Positions 1-8,393 of a stretch of 64,000 nt of DNA are shown piece by piece (position 1 is the stretch's first letter; each line of letters opens with the position of its first letter). The stretch comes from an uncultured Lachnospiraceae bacterium (lineage in GTDB: Bacteria > Bacillota > Clostridia > Lachnospirales > Lachnospiraceae). The notes beneath the pieces are model-generated. The model saw only the letters and a list, made by a program, of their open reading frames with translations, did no database searches and was not told the DNA's origin. Made by a program: the position numbers and the translations under genes. The stretch is from assembly GCA_947626415.1 (NCBI GenBank), contig CANQSA010000009.1, positions 1-64,000 on the forward strand. Direction: 5' to 3'.

Positions 1-95
1 TCTGAGTGTTTCCCATGTACAGATATAGGCGGATCGGGGATGATCGGGGATATGCGGTGCTTCGTGAAAGAACCCTGTCTTTTTTTTAGAATTTA
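1..95. other. Upstream non-coding stretch
   Basis: I find no supportable gene here. The 10-base word GATCGGGGAT occurs twice in tandem at about 32-51. A run of eight T follows at about 81-87 without a convincing stem before it. The stretch may be the tail of the preceding transcription unit. Confidence 0.4.
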
Positions 96-124
96 TTGAC
101 ATTGCATAAAAAATAGTGTAGAAT
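96..124 (+). promoter_or_regulatory. Promoter of the LamG gene
   Basis: A perfect -35 box TTGACA (96-101) and a -10 box TAGAAT (119-124) are separated by 17 bases. They lie 49 bases before the start codon at 174, which has the strong ribosome binding site AAAGGGAGG. Confidence 0.75.
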
Positions 125-173
125 GATAGCAACCTTATGTAGTATTACATAAAAAGAAAGGGAGGATTTTCAG

Positions 174-1154
174 ATGAAAAGAAAAATCTTTGCAGTAGCA
201 CTTGCTGCGGCTATGACGATCTCAAGTGCGACAGTAGCGTCCGCAGATGTAGAGAAAGATCTGATCGGTCACTATACATTTGAAGACAACCTGAAGAATG
301 AAGTGAGCGGCAAAGAAGCTACCACCGTAGCGAAGCCGGCTACAGACGGTAAGGTTGGCGACGAGGCAGCGGTTGACCTGACTTACAAAGAAGGCTTTGC
401 CGGAGGTAAGGCTCTGGATCTGTCCAGCTGTCTTGCAGGCGCTGTTAAGTTGGACATTGTTCCGAAGAGCAGTTCCTTTACCATTTCTTTCCTGGTTAAG
501 GGCGATTCCTTTGCACAGGGCAACAAGCCGGTTGTTTGGATCGGTAAGCAGGATCAGAGTACAGAGGCATGGCACTCAATTAAGACCGGCTCATGGGAAG
601 ATGGAAATAAGAACGGTCCTATGATTTGGAACAAGAGCGGCGGCAGCTATATCGATCTTCCGGCAGCTGCTGATTCCACCATTACTTCTCTGGAAGAAGG
701 CAAGTGGAATCTGTGTACCTTCGCATTTGATAACGGCAAGGCACAGATTTATGTAAACGGTGAGAAGACCTACAACGGTGATGTTCCGACAGATGTTATC
801 ACAGCAGACACTTGGATTCTGTTAGGCGGAACTGCATGGCAGGGCGACTACGCTCCGGCTTTACAGTTGGATGAACTGTATGTATATGACAGAGCGCTGA
901 CAGATGCTGACGTTACGGAATTGGCTGGAAAGTTCGATACTGAGAATCAGACAACTCCGGAACCGACAGAAGCTACTACGAGAGATCTGAGCTTCATGAT
1001 CGATGATGGCAAGGACGTTACCAAGAAGGCTACTACCACAGAGGCAAAGGACAGTAATGTTGGCCTTTATGTAGGAATCGGCGTTGCAGCAGTCGTTGTA
1101 ATCGCAGGCGTTGCAGTTGCAGTTGTTGCAAAGGGCAAGAAAAAAGCTGAGTAA
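174..1154 (+). CDS. LamG-like secreted protein, membrane-anchored
   Basis: The product is a 326-residue exported protein. An N-terminal signal peptide probably ends at VASA (residues 21-24). Residues of about 30-255 show the beta-rich pattern of a concanavalin A-like (LamG/Laminin_G_3) domain, including a segment reading IYVNGE and a closing segment LDELYVYDRAL typical of such jelly rolls. A Thr/Glu-rich linker follows (about 255-295), then one transmembrane helix (about 297-317) and the basic tail KGKKKAE. This layout predicts a domain displayed outside the cell and held in the membrane. LamG folds commonly bind glycans, but no ligand can be read from the sequence. The gene stands alone with its own promoter and terminator, next to the large sugar-uptake locus, so a role in polysaccharide binding is an inference. 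Confidence 0.8.
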   Translation: MKRKIFAVALAAAMTISSATVASADVEKDLIGHYTFEDNLKNEVSGKEATTVAKPATDGKVGDEAAVDLTYKEGFAGGKALDLSSCLAGAVKLDIVPKSSSFTISFLVKGDSFAQGNKPVVWIGKQDQSTEAWHSIKTGSWEDGNKNGPMIWNKSGGSYIDLPAAADSTITSLEEGKWNLCTFAFDNGKAQIYVNGEKTYNGDVPTDVITADTWILLGGTAWQGDYAPALQLDELYVYDRALTDADVTELAGKFDTENQTTPEPTEATTRDLSFMIDDGKDVTKKATTTEAKDSNVGLYVGIGVAAVVVIAGVAVAVVAKGKKKAE

Positions 1155-1188
1155 TTCAAACTCATAGATTGATTTTCATCACAGATTT

Positions 1189-1224
1189 GGAGATGGGTAA
1201 CAAAAATACCCATCTCCTTTTTTG
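1189..1224 (+). terminator. Rho-independent terminator after the LamG gene
   Basis: An 11-base perfect stem (GGAGATGGGTA with TACCCATCTCC) and a seven-base loop are followed directly by a run of T. This makes the LamG gene monocistronic. Confidence 0.9.
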
Positions 1225-1225
1225 T

Positions 1226-1263
1226 CAATATGCACAAATAAATGAAGAAATTCGTGCATATTG
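1226..1263. promoter_or_regulatory. Inverted repeat upstream of the sugar-uptake operon
   Basis: CAATATGCAC (1226-1235) and its exact reverse complement GTGCATATTG (1254-1263) are separated by 18 bases. The repeat lies about 75 bases upstream of the -35 box of the next operon, has no T-run of its own and is AT-rich. It could be an activator or repressor site. It falls in the only stretch longer than 300 bases without a gene (1155-1467), which otherwise holds a terminator, a promoter and a leader hairpin. Confidence 0.45.
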
Positions 1264-1338
1264 CAAAAAAAAACAGGATTTTTTCGTAAGAAAACACAAA
1301 GCACTGTTAAAAATGTACAAAAAACCCTGCCCAAATAC

Positions 1339-1367
1339 TTGACTTTTCGGGGAAAAATCAATATAAT
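1339..1367 (+). promoter_or_regulatory. Promoter of the sugar-uptake operon
   Basis: TTGACT (1339-1344) and TATAAT (1362-1367) are spaced by 17 bases. The predicted transcript has a leader of about 90 bases before the start at 1468. This is the strongest promoter seen upstream of the eight-gene run to 14,652. Confidence 0.75.
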
Positions 1368-1390
1368 ATTGACATAGTTTATATGCGCTT

Positions 1391-1432
1391 GGAGTGCGCC
1401 GCTTATTTTTTCTTACCACCAGCGGCATCTCC
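1391..1432 (+). promoter_or_regulatory. Stem-loop in the operon leader
   Basis: GGAG (1391-1394) can pair with CTCC (1429-1432). Inside it GCCGCT (1398-1403) pairs with AGCGGC (1421-1426) around a 17-base loop. The structure lies between the promoter and the ribosome binding site GAGGGAGG of the gene at 1468. No known riboswitch class is recognised. Confidence 0.4.
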
Positions 1433-1467
1433 GGACTATAATACATGAAAGAGGGAGGCAGGAACAT

Positions 1468-4400
1468 ATGAGACGTAGAGGTCTTATGCGGGTAGTGGCA
1501 GTGATCACCGCACTCTCCGTGTTGACAGGCGGATATGGCGTTCAGGCAACGGACGCCGCTGATGACTCAGCTCAGCAGACTGAGAGCACAGCGCCGGACA
1601 CGACGGAGGATACGGCACAGGATGACGCCGCTGCCGGAGCTGATTCAACAGAGACATATGTGAATGAGCGGCTTGAGAGTAACTACACGAATGTCAGTGC
1701 CGGTTATACGGCGCCCAAGTATACGGGCGACCCGATCGAGTACAAACTGGCAGATCTGCTTGTATCCGAAGATACGGGCGCCAAGAAGACAAGTGAAGTT
1801 CAGGGTTATACCAAAGCCAGCCAGGTTGTTGAACTCAGCGAGCTGAAGCAAGAAGCCACATTTAAGATCAATGTGGAAAAAGACGGAGTTTATCTGATGA
1901 ACTTCGACTATCTGCCATACGACATGAGTTCTACTTTATCGGTTGAAGCCACGCTGAAGGTGAACGGAGAGGTTCCGTTCTATGAAGCGAACCGCCTTGT
2001 GTTTGAGAGCAAGTGGCTGCGCGATAAGGAGAAGGCTTATGACAGATACGATAATGAGATTGCGACGACGCCGATCAAGTCTGATGAATGGCTGTCCAAG
2101 TATGTAATGGATGCCAGCTACCGTCGGGGCACACCCCTCGGCATCGAACTGAAGGCAGGCGAGAACACAATTTCATTCCTGTTGACAGAAGGTAAGGTTA
2201 AGTTAGGCAATATGTATCTGGAAGCAGAGACAGCCGTAGCGCCTTATCAGAAGAACGAAGTAAGCGGTGACGCGATCATTACCATTAACGCGCAGGAGAT
2301 GGATGTAAGAAACGATTCCTCCATTCGCCCGGGTAATGAGTACGACCTGGCGCTGGATCCTTACGATACCAGCAAGAAGGTACTGAACATCATCGACGGT
2401 TCTTCCTTTACGGAAGCAGGCCAGACAGTGACCTGGAATGTGAACGTAGAGAAGGCAGGATATTATTATCTGGCTGCACACTATCGCCAGAATGACAAGA
2501 AGGACTATCCGGTATTTATGGATATCCGGGTAGATGATGTGATCCCGAACGATAAGCTGGTTTCTTATCCGTTTATGTACAACAACGGATTTGAGAATTA
2601 TGTACTGCAGGCTGACGGTGAGAATATGGCGATCTATCTGGAAGCGGGTGCGCATACCCTGTCATTTACGATTTCCAATGACAATATCCGTACCGCCCTG
2701 GAAACGGTTGATGTGATCATGAGTGAAGTCAACGACTTGTCTCTGGAGATCACGAAGGTTGCCGGCAACAGCCAGGATAAGTACAGAGAGATCAGAATTG
2801 AAGAATATGTTCCCGATATCACGACCATGATGACCAGATGGATCACCCAGCTGGAGGTTGTATACGAGAATCTGCAGAGCTATACGGATGTAGAGAATCC
2901 GGGCGCGCTTTCTTCAATCAGCATCGCGATCAAGCAGCTGGAAAGTCTGCGGGAAGATCCGAACGAGATCCCTTACAGAAAAGCAGAGCTGGCGTCCAGC
3001 GCAAGCTCCGTTAACCAGTACATAGCGAACTTTATCACAGATATTATGGTAAACAGCATTTCCTTTGACCGTATTTATCTGACTCAGGATGAGGAACTGA
3101 TTCCCGATGAACCGGGATTCTTTGCATCACTGTGGGAGAGCATTAAGAGATTCTTCTCCTCCTTCTTTGATCAGTCCTATTCTGTAGATAATGTAGACGA
3201 AACACATTTACAGGTTTGGGTAAACCGTTCCAGACAGTACCTGGAGATCATCCAGAGAATGATCGACAGCGACTTTACTGCGAAGACGGGAATCCAGGTA
3301 GACTTGTCTATCATGCCCGACCCGAATAAGCTGGTACTTGCCAATGCGGCAGGTGAAGCGCCGGACGTTGCCATGGCTGTCAACTATGCGCTGCCATATG
3401 AGCTGGCGATCCGGAACGCGTTGGTGGATCTGACGCAGTTTGAAGATTATAAAGAAGTTCTGTCCCAGTTCCCGGCAGGTATGCTGGTTCCTTCTACAAT
3501 AGACGGTGGTATCTATTCGGTTCCGGAGACCTTCTATTTCTGGGTACTGTATTACAGAACTGATATTTTGGAAAAACTTGGTCTGAAAGTTCCGAATACC
3601 ATGAAAGAGGTAGAGGCGATGCTTCCGGATCTGAAGAACAGAGGTCTTGATTTCTTCTATCCGACCGCAGGTACGACCGGTCAGAGAACATTGGCAATGA
3701 CGACGCCGATGATCTTCCAGAACGGCGGAACCGTATATAATGATGATGGAATCGCAACCACCAGCATTAACGGCGATAAGGAGATGGAAGCGCTGACGGA
3801 GATGACGGATCTGTTTACGATTTACAATATCCCGACAGAGATCACCAACTTCTATCAGCATTTCAGAAACGGTGATATTCCGATCGGCATCGGCGATTAC
3901 TTCGTATATAATATGCTGATCAACGCAGCGCCTGAGATCGAGAACTCCTGGGAGATCGCTCTGGTACCGGGTATCGAAGATGAAGAAGGCAATATTCATC
4001 GTGAGACAGCCGGCGGCGCAGAGAGCGGTATGATCTTCAAGGCCGAGGACGGCGCGTCCAAGATCGTTAAGACGGACGGCACTGAGGTCGGCAGAGAACA
4101 GGCGGCATGGGAATATCTGAAGTGGTGGATGAGCACCGACGTTCAGGTAGAATTCGGTTCCACTCTGCAGACTACATACGGTAAGGAATTCATCTGGAAC
4201 TCAGCGAATAAAGAAGCGCTGGCACAGCTGCCGTGGAAGTCTGAAGCGAAGGAAGTTATCCTGCAGCAGATGGATTGGATCACAGAATCTCCTCGTATTC
4301 CGGGTACTTACATGCTGGAGCGTGAATTGAGTAACGCGTATGTAGCAGTTGTAACAGCCGGAGAGAACCTGCGTACTTCGATTGACGGAGCCGTGAAGAA

Positions 4401-4524
4401 CATTAACCGTGAGACGCAGCGTAAGCTGGAAGAGTTCGGTTACATTGATTCCGCGGGCAACATCATTAAGCCGTATCAGGTTCCGACGGTTGAATCCGTG
4501 AAGAAGATCCTGGGTCAGGAATAA
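1468..4524 (+). CDS. Giant extracellular solute-binding protein with N-terminal beta-sandwich modules
   Basis: The product has 1018 residues, about twice a normal family 1 sugar-binding protein. Residues of about 1-27 form a signal peptide, followed by an acidic Ser/Thr-rich stretch to about 65. Two similar beta-sandwich units lie at about 115-255 and 265-425. Each has the CBM-like pattern VEKxGxYxL followed later by a segment of the type LKAGENTISF. A helical linker (about 430-545) and an amphipathic helix with FFASLW and RFFSSFF (about 550-565) lead to a type 1 solute-binding domain (about 585-990). The protein contains no cysteine at all, so it cannot be a lipoprotein. How it stays at the cell surface is unclear; the signal peptide may be retained or the amphipathic helix may contact the membrane. 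It is the first gene of the locus, 21 bases before a permease. Sugar binding is inferred from family and neighbours. Confidence 0.85.
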   Translation: MRRRGLMRVVAVITALSVLTGGYGVQATDAADDSAQQTESTAPDTTEDTAQDDAAAGADSTETYVNERLESNYTNVSAGYTAPKYTGDPIEYKLADLLVSEDTGAKKTSEVQGYTKASQVVELSELKQEATFKINVEKDGVYLMNFDYLPYDMSSTLSVEATLKVNGEVPFYEANRLVFESKWLRDKEKAYDRYDNEIATTPIKSDEWLSKYVMDASYRRGTPLGIELKAGENTISFLLTEGKVKLGNMYLEAETAVAPYQKNEVSGDAIITINAQEMDVRNDSSIRPGNEYDLALDPYDTSKKVLNIIDGSSFTEAGQTVTWNVNVEKAGYYYLAAHYRQNDKKDYPVFMDIRVDDVIPNDKLVSYPFMYNNGFENYVLQADGENMAIYLEAGAHTLSFTISNDNIRTALETVDVIMSEVNDLSLEITKVAGNSQDKYREIRIEEYVPDITTMMTRWITQLEVVYENLQSYTDVENPGALSSISIAIKQLESLREDPNEIPYRKAELASSASSVNQYIANFITDIMVNSISFDRIYLTQDEELIPDEPGFFASLWESIKRFFSSFFDQSYSVDNVDETHLQVWVNRSRQYLEIIQRMIDSDFTAKTGIQVDLSIMPDPNKLVLANAAGEAPDVAMAVNYALPYELAIRNALVDLTQFEDYKEVLSQFPAGMLVPSTIDGGIYSVPETFYFWVLYYRTDILEKLGLKVPNTMKEVEAMLPDLKNRGLDFFYPTAGTTGQRTLAMTTPMIFQNGGTVYNDDGIATTSINGDKEMEALTEMTDLFTIYNIPTEITNFYQHFRNGDIPIGIGDYFVYNMLINAAPEIENSWEIALVPGIEDEEGNIHRETAGGAESGMIFKAEDGASKIVKTDGTEVGREQAAWEYLKWWMSTDVQVEFGSTLQTTYGKEFIWNSANKEALAQLPWKSEAKEVILQQMDWITESPRIPGTYMLERELSNAYVAVVTAGENLRTSIDGAVKNINRETQRKLEEFGYIDSAGNIIKPYQVPTVESVKKILGQE

Positions 4525-4545
4525 GGAAAGGAGTGCAGAATATAA

Positions 4546-5430
4546 ATGAAAACAAATAAAGCGACACCATATATATTTCTTGCTCCATACCTGATCATGT
4601 TTGCCATTTTTATCGTTATTCCGATCATTGTTGCAATTGCATTGTCACTGACGAATTTCGATACGATCCAGACTCCGGAATGGGCAGGATTCTTAAACTA
4701 TATTAACCTGTTTACGAGTGACGCGATCTTCATGCAGAACGTATTGCCGAATACGATCACATATGCGCTGATCGTAGGTCCGGGCGGTTATGTTCTGGCG
4801 TTCCTGCTGGCCTGGGCAATCGCACAGCTGACAAGAATCCCGAGAACGATCCTGGCGCTGATCCTGTATTCTCCGTCTCTGACGGCAGGTACAGCCATGC
4901 AGGTATTGTGGAGAATCATTTTCTCCGGTGACCGGACCGGTTACATCAATGCTTACCTGATCGAGTGGGGCCTGATCAATCAGCCGATCACATTCCTGTC
5001 CTCAGCAGATTATCTGCTGCCGATCATGATTGTGGTAGGTCTGTGGTCCAGTATGGGTATCGGTTTCCTGTCCATGCTGGCAGGCGTTATGAATGGTAAT
5101 GATGAGTTATATGAAGCAGGTGCGATCGATGGTATCAAGAACCGTGCACAGGAACTGATCTATATTACAGTTCCCACCATGAAGCCGCAGATGTTATTCG
5201 GTGCCGTTATGGCAGTCGTAAATACATTCAACAACGGTATGATCGGTGTGCAGCTGTCCGGTTCCAACCCGACGCCCGGCTACGCAGGTCAGCTGATCGT
5301 TAACCACATCGATGACTACGGTTTCATCCGGTACGAGATGGGTTATGCGGCAGCCGTATCCGTTGCGTTGCTGTTGATCATTATGTTATTCTCCAAAGTA
5401 GCGAATAAGCTGTTTGGTGAGAAAGAATAG
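4546..5430 (+). CDS. Sugar ABC transporter permease, MalF type (pair 1)
   Basis: This 294-residue inner-membrane protein has about six transmembrane helices. The EAA loop EAGAIDG followed by a PTMKPQ segment sits in the C-terminal third, where the transporter ATPase docks. The length is usual for a MalF-like subunit without the large periplasmic loop. It follows the giant binding protein by 21 bases and precedes its partner permease by 13 bases, so the three form one uptake unit. No ATPase gene lies nearby. Gram-positive sugar importers of this class often share one MsmX/MsmK-type ATPase encoded elsewhere, and the same is inferred here. Confidence 0.9.
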   Translation: MKTNKATPYIFLAPYLIMFAIFIVIPIIVAIALSLTNFDTIQTPEWAGFLNYINLFTSDAIFMQNVLPNTITYALIVGPGGYVLAFLLAWAIAQLTRIPRTILALILYSPSLTAGTAMQVLWRIIFSGDRTGYINAYLIEWGLINQPITFLSSADYLLPIMIVVGLWSSMGIGFLSMLAGVMNGNDELYEAGAIDGIKNRAQELIYITVPTMKPQMLFGAVMAVVNTFNNGMIGVQLSGSNPTPGYAGQLIVNHIDDYGFIRYEMGYAAAVSVALLLIIMLFSKVANKLFGEKE

Positions 5431-5443
5431 GAGGAGGTAGAAT

Positions 5444-6316
5444 ATGGCCGGATATAAAGGTAATCGGATCGCGCCAAAACATTTTGACCGCGGTCAGATT
5501 AAGATTTACATTATCATGCTTCCATTGGTTTTATTCATGCTTCTGCCTATTGTGTTCATTATATGTCACGCGTTTAAACCAATGACGGAACTGTTTGCGT
5601 TCCCGCCCAGCTTCATCGTGAAGAATCCTACGCTGGATAACTTCTCCTCTCTGATGAAGTCGGCAAGGAGCGCGGGAATTCCGATTAGTAAGTATGTATT
5701 TAACAGTTTGATCGTTACGCTGGCAGTTGTCGGGATCGGTACTTTGATCTCCGTTATGTCTGCTTACGCGCTTTCCAAACTGAAATTCGGATTAAGAGGA
5801 TTTATCTTTGAAGTTAACCAGTCAGCCCTGATGTTCGTTCCGGCTGCGGTTATGATTCCAAGATATTTGATTATTGAAGGACTTGGCCTGACAAATACAT
5901 ATCTGGCTCACATCTTCCCGTTGTTAGCCATGCCGGTCAGCCTCTTCCTGATTAAGCAGTTTATCGACGGATTGCCCGACTCGCTGATCGAGGCGGCGGT
6001 GGTGGACGGGGCCACGCAGTGGACCGTATTTACCAGGATTATCATTCCGTTGATCAAGCCGGCGTTAGCAACCGGTATCATCATGGCGTTCCAGCAGGTA
6101 TGGGGTTATCTGGACAGCTCAAACCTGTATGTTAATACCGATAGTATGAAGACATTGGCATTCTATATGACAACCCTGGCAAATGCGAACAACGCGGTAG
6201 CCGGTCAAGGTGTGGCAGCCGCCGCATCCCTGATCATGTTCCTGCCGAACCTGATTCTGTTCATCGCATTACAGAAGGATGTCATGAATACAATGGCACA
6301 TTCCGGTATCAAGTAA
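5444..6316 (+). CDS. Carbohydrate ABC transporter permease, MalG type (pair 1)
   Basis: This 290-residue membrane protein has about six helices. The EAA motif reads EAAVVDGATQW and is followed by a PLIKPAL segment, as in MalG/AraQ-type subunits. A strong ribosome binding site (GGAGGAGG) precedes the start. It should form a heterodimer with the permease immediately upstream. Seventeen bases separate it from the NHL/Yip1 gene, which suggests one transcript. Confidence 0.9.
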   Translation: MAGYKGNRIAPKHFDRGQIKIYIIMLPLVLFMLLPIVFIICHAFKPMTELFAFPPSFIVKNPTLDNFSSLMKSARSAGIPISKYVFNSLIVTLAVVGIGTLISVMSAYALSKLKFGLRGFIFEVNQSALMFVPAAVMIPRYLIIEGLGLTNTYLAHIFPLLAMPVSLFLIKQFIDGLPDSLIEAAVVDGATQWTVFTRIIIPLIKPALATGIIMAFQQVWGYLDSSNLYVNTDSMKTLAFYMTTLANANNAVAGQGVAAAASLIMFLPNLILFIALQKDVMNTMAHSGIK

Positions 6317-6332
6317 TAGAACGGAGGTTAAT

Positions 6333-8393
6333 ATGAAAAAAATATCTAGAGTATCATTCATCTTTACCTTCTGCCTGATCGTTGTTATGATGATCCAGCC
6401 TATTACGGCAGCTGCTGATGTGCCATATAGGACATTCTCGCAGAATGGCTATGGTGAATTGATTGAAACACAGACGGCCTATACGCCATATCAGACCCTG
6501 ATTCAGATCGGCGACACAAGACTGAATGCGCCGAGAGATATGAAGGTCGGAGACGACGGCAACCTGTATATCGCCGATACGGCGAATAAGAGAGTTGTTG
6601 TCAGCGACCGAAAGGGCAATCTGATCCGGACATTCGGCGAAGGCGTTCTGGAAGACCCCAGAGGCTTGTTTGTAACCGCGGAAGGCGACGTTTATATCGC
6701 TGACTATGGTGTTCAGGGACAGGACGGATTTGTAGTCCAGTTCGATAAAGAAGGTAAGGAAGTCGTAAGATACGGACGTCCTGACAGCCTGTTATACGGC
6801 GGAAAGACGGTTCCGTACAGACCGGTAAAGATCGCGGTAAACGAAGGCGGTACCATGTACATCATCAGTGATGGTAACTCAAACGGTATTATCCAGATCA
6901 CCCCGAATGACGGCGGTCAGTTCCTGGGATATTTCGGTACCAACACTTCCGTTGCCACATTTATGCAGATCTTCCAGCGGTTCCTTTACGGAGATAACGC
7001 ATCCGGTATCTCGATCATGCCCGCGGCTGCGTCCAACTTAACGATTGACGACAGCGGACTGGTCTATACCCTGACCGGCGGCGACGATCAGGAAGCGCCG
7101 ATCAAGAAGCTGAATATCGCCGGCGTTAACATGATGACGACCGACCTGGCGCCGGCTGACGGTGTATGTATTACGGTAGGTCAGTATGAGAATGTACTGG
7201 TAGCGACACAGACAGGACGTATCTTCGAATATAATAAAGAAGGTTCTCTGCTGTTCGTATTCGGCGGTAAGGATAACGGTGAGTACCGGGTTGGTTTATT
7301 TAACGAGATTTCCGCCCTTGATGTAGACACAGAGGATAAGATTTATGTGCTGGACAGTGTCAGCGGTGAGATCCAGATCTTTAAGCAGACAGAGTTTACC
7401 GAGAAGGTGCATGAATCCCTGGTTCTGTATCAGAGAGGCCAGTATACGGCAAGTAAGGAACCTTTAAATGAAGTTATCATGATGAACAGCCTGTTCGACT
7501 ACGCGAACCTGGCAATGGGTCAGGCAACCTACCAGGAAGGCAACTACGAAGAGGCAATGCGTTACTACAGACTGGCAAAGGATACCGAAGGGTATTCCGA
7601 CGCGTACTGGGAAGTTCGTAACGTATGGCTGAGAGATAACCTGTTCATTTCCCTGCTGATTATCGTATTGGTAGTCGCTGCATGGATTCTGCTGAAGAAG
7701 GCAGATAAGAAGTGGAAGATTTACGACCCGATCCGCAAGGCTTTGAAACCGGTACGGGAAACCAAGACCTATCAGCGTCTGATGTACGGCAAATATTTTA
7801 TGCGGCATCCGATCGACGCCTGCTATGAAGTAAAGCGGCACGGAATGCAGTCATATCTGACAGCCTTTATTCTGACTCTGCTCTTCACGATCATTATGGT
7901 TGTGAATAAGTACTTCAGCGGATTTGTCGTAAAGACAGCCCGGGACGGCAGATACGAGATCCCGACAGACTTTGTGACCGTATTCGGTCTGATCATCATT
8001 ATGTCGGCGGTTACCTATCTGATCTGCGCCATCAATGATGGTGAAGGAACCATGAAGAATATTCTGAATGGTTATGTATATGCTTTAACGCCGTATCTGA
8101 TTATTCAGCCTTGTCTGTTTATTTTCGGATTGGTTGTAACCTATAATGAAATTTTCGTCATTGAATTTGGTAATATCGCGATGCTGACCTGGATCGTAAT
8201 TCTGCTTTTCCTGAGCATCAAAGAGATTAACAACTATTCAGTGAAAGAAACGTTTAAAGTAATCGGATTGACGATCTTCGCAACCTTTATCTTCGCGCTG
8301 ATGGCGTTCATCATGTATGTACTGGTTGCGCAGGTTTGGGAATTCATTACAGCAATCTACGGAGAGGCGGTGAGTCGAATTGTTGGAAATTAA
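6333..8393 (+). CDS. NHL beta-propeller, TPR-like and Yip1 membrane protein
   Basis: This is a 686-residue fusion. After a signal or anchor helix (about 7-27), residues of about 45-350 contain repeated NHL-type blades, visible as APRDMKVGDDGNLYIADT and later as DPRGLFVTAEGDVYIADY. A TPR-like helical pair follows (about 385-420, with NYEEAMRYYRLAK). One transmembrane helix (about 430-450) crosses to a basic segment, and four to five further helices (about 505-680) resemble a Yip1 domain. The propeller and TPR parts should lie outside the cell. No enzyme motif is seen. The gene lies between two permease pairs and overlaps the next gene by 14 bases, so it is probably a structural or sensing part of the uptake system. 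Its exact function is unknown. Confidence 0.75.
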   Translation: MKKISRVSFIFTFCLIVVMMIQPITAAADVPYRTFSQNGYGELIETQTAYTPYQTLIQIGDTRLNAPRDMKVGDDGNLYIADTANKRVVVSDRKGNLIRTFGEGVLEDPRGLFVTAEGDVYIADYGVQGQDGFVVQFDKEGKEVVRYGRPDSLLYGGKTVPYRPVKIAVNEGGTMYIISDGNSNGIIQITPNDGGQFLGYFGTNTSVATFMQIFQRFLYGDNASGISIMPAAASNLTIDDSGLVYTLTGGDDQEAPIKKLNIAGVNMMTTDLAPADGVCITVGQYENVLVATQTGRIFEYNKEGSLLFVFGGKDNGEYRVGLFNEISALDVDTEDKIYVLDSVSGEIQIFKQTEFTEKVHESLVLYQRGQYTASKEPLNEVIMMNSLFDYANLAMGQATYQEGNYEEAMRYYRLAKDTEGYSDAYWEVRNVWLRDNLFISLLIIVLVVAAWILLKKADKKWKIYDPIRKALKPVRETKTYQRLMYGKYFMRHPIDACYEVKRHGMQSYLTAFILTLLFTIIMVVNKYFSGFVVKTARDGRYEIPTDFVTVFGLIIIMSAVTYLICAINDGEGTMKNILNGYVYALTPYLIIQPCLFIFGLVVTYNEIFVIEFGNIAMLTWIVILLFLSIKEINNYSVKETFKVIGLTIFATFIFALMAFIMYVLVAQVWEFITAIYGEAVSRIVGN

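Noticed and set aside
3208-3999. A 263-codon minus-strand frame opposite the giant binding protein
   Set aside because: No ribosome binding site, no recognisable domain, and the plus-strand gene is well supported.
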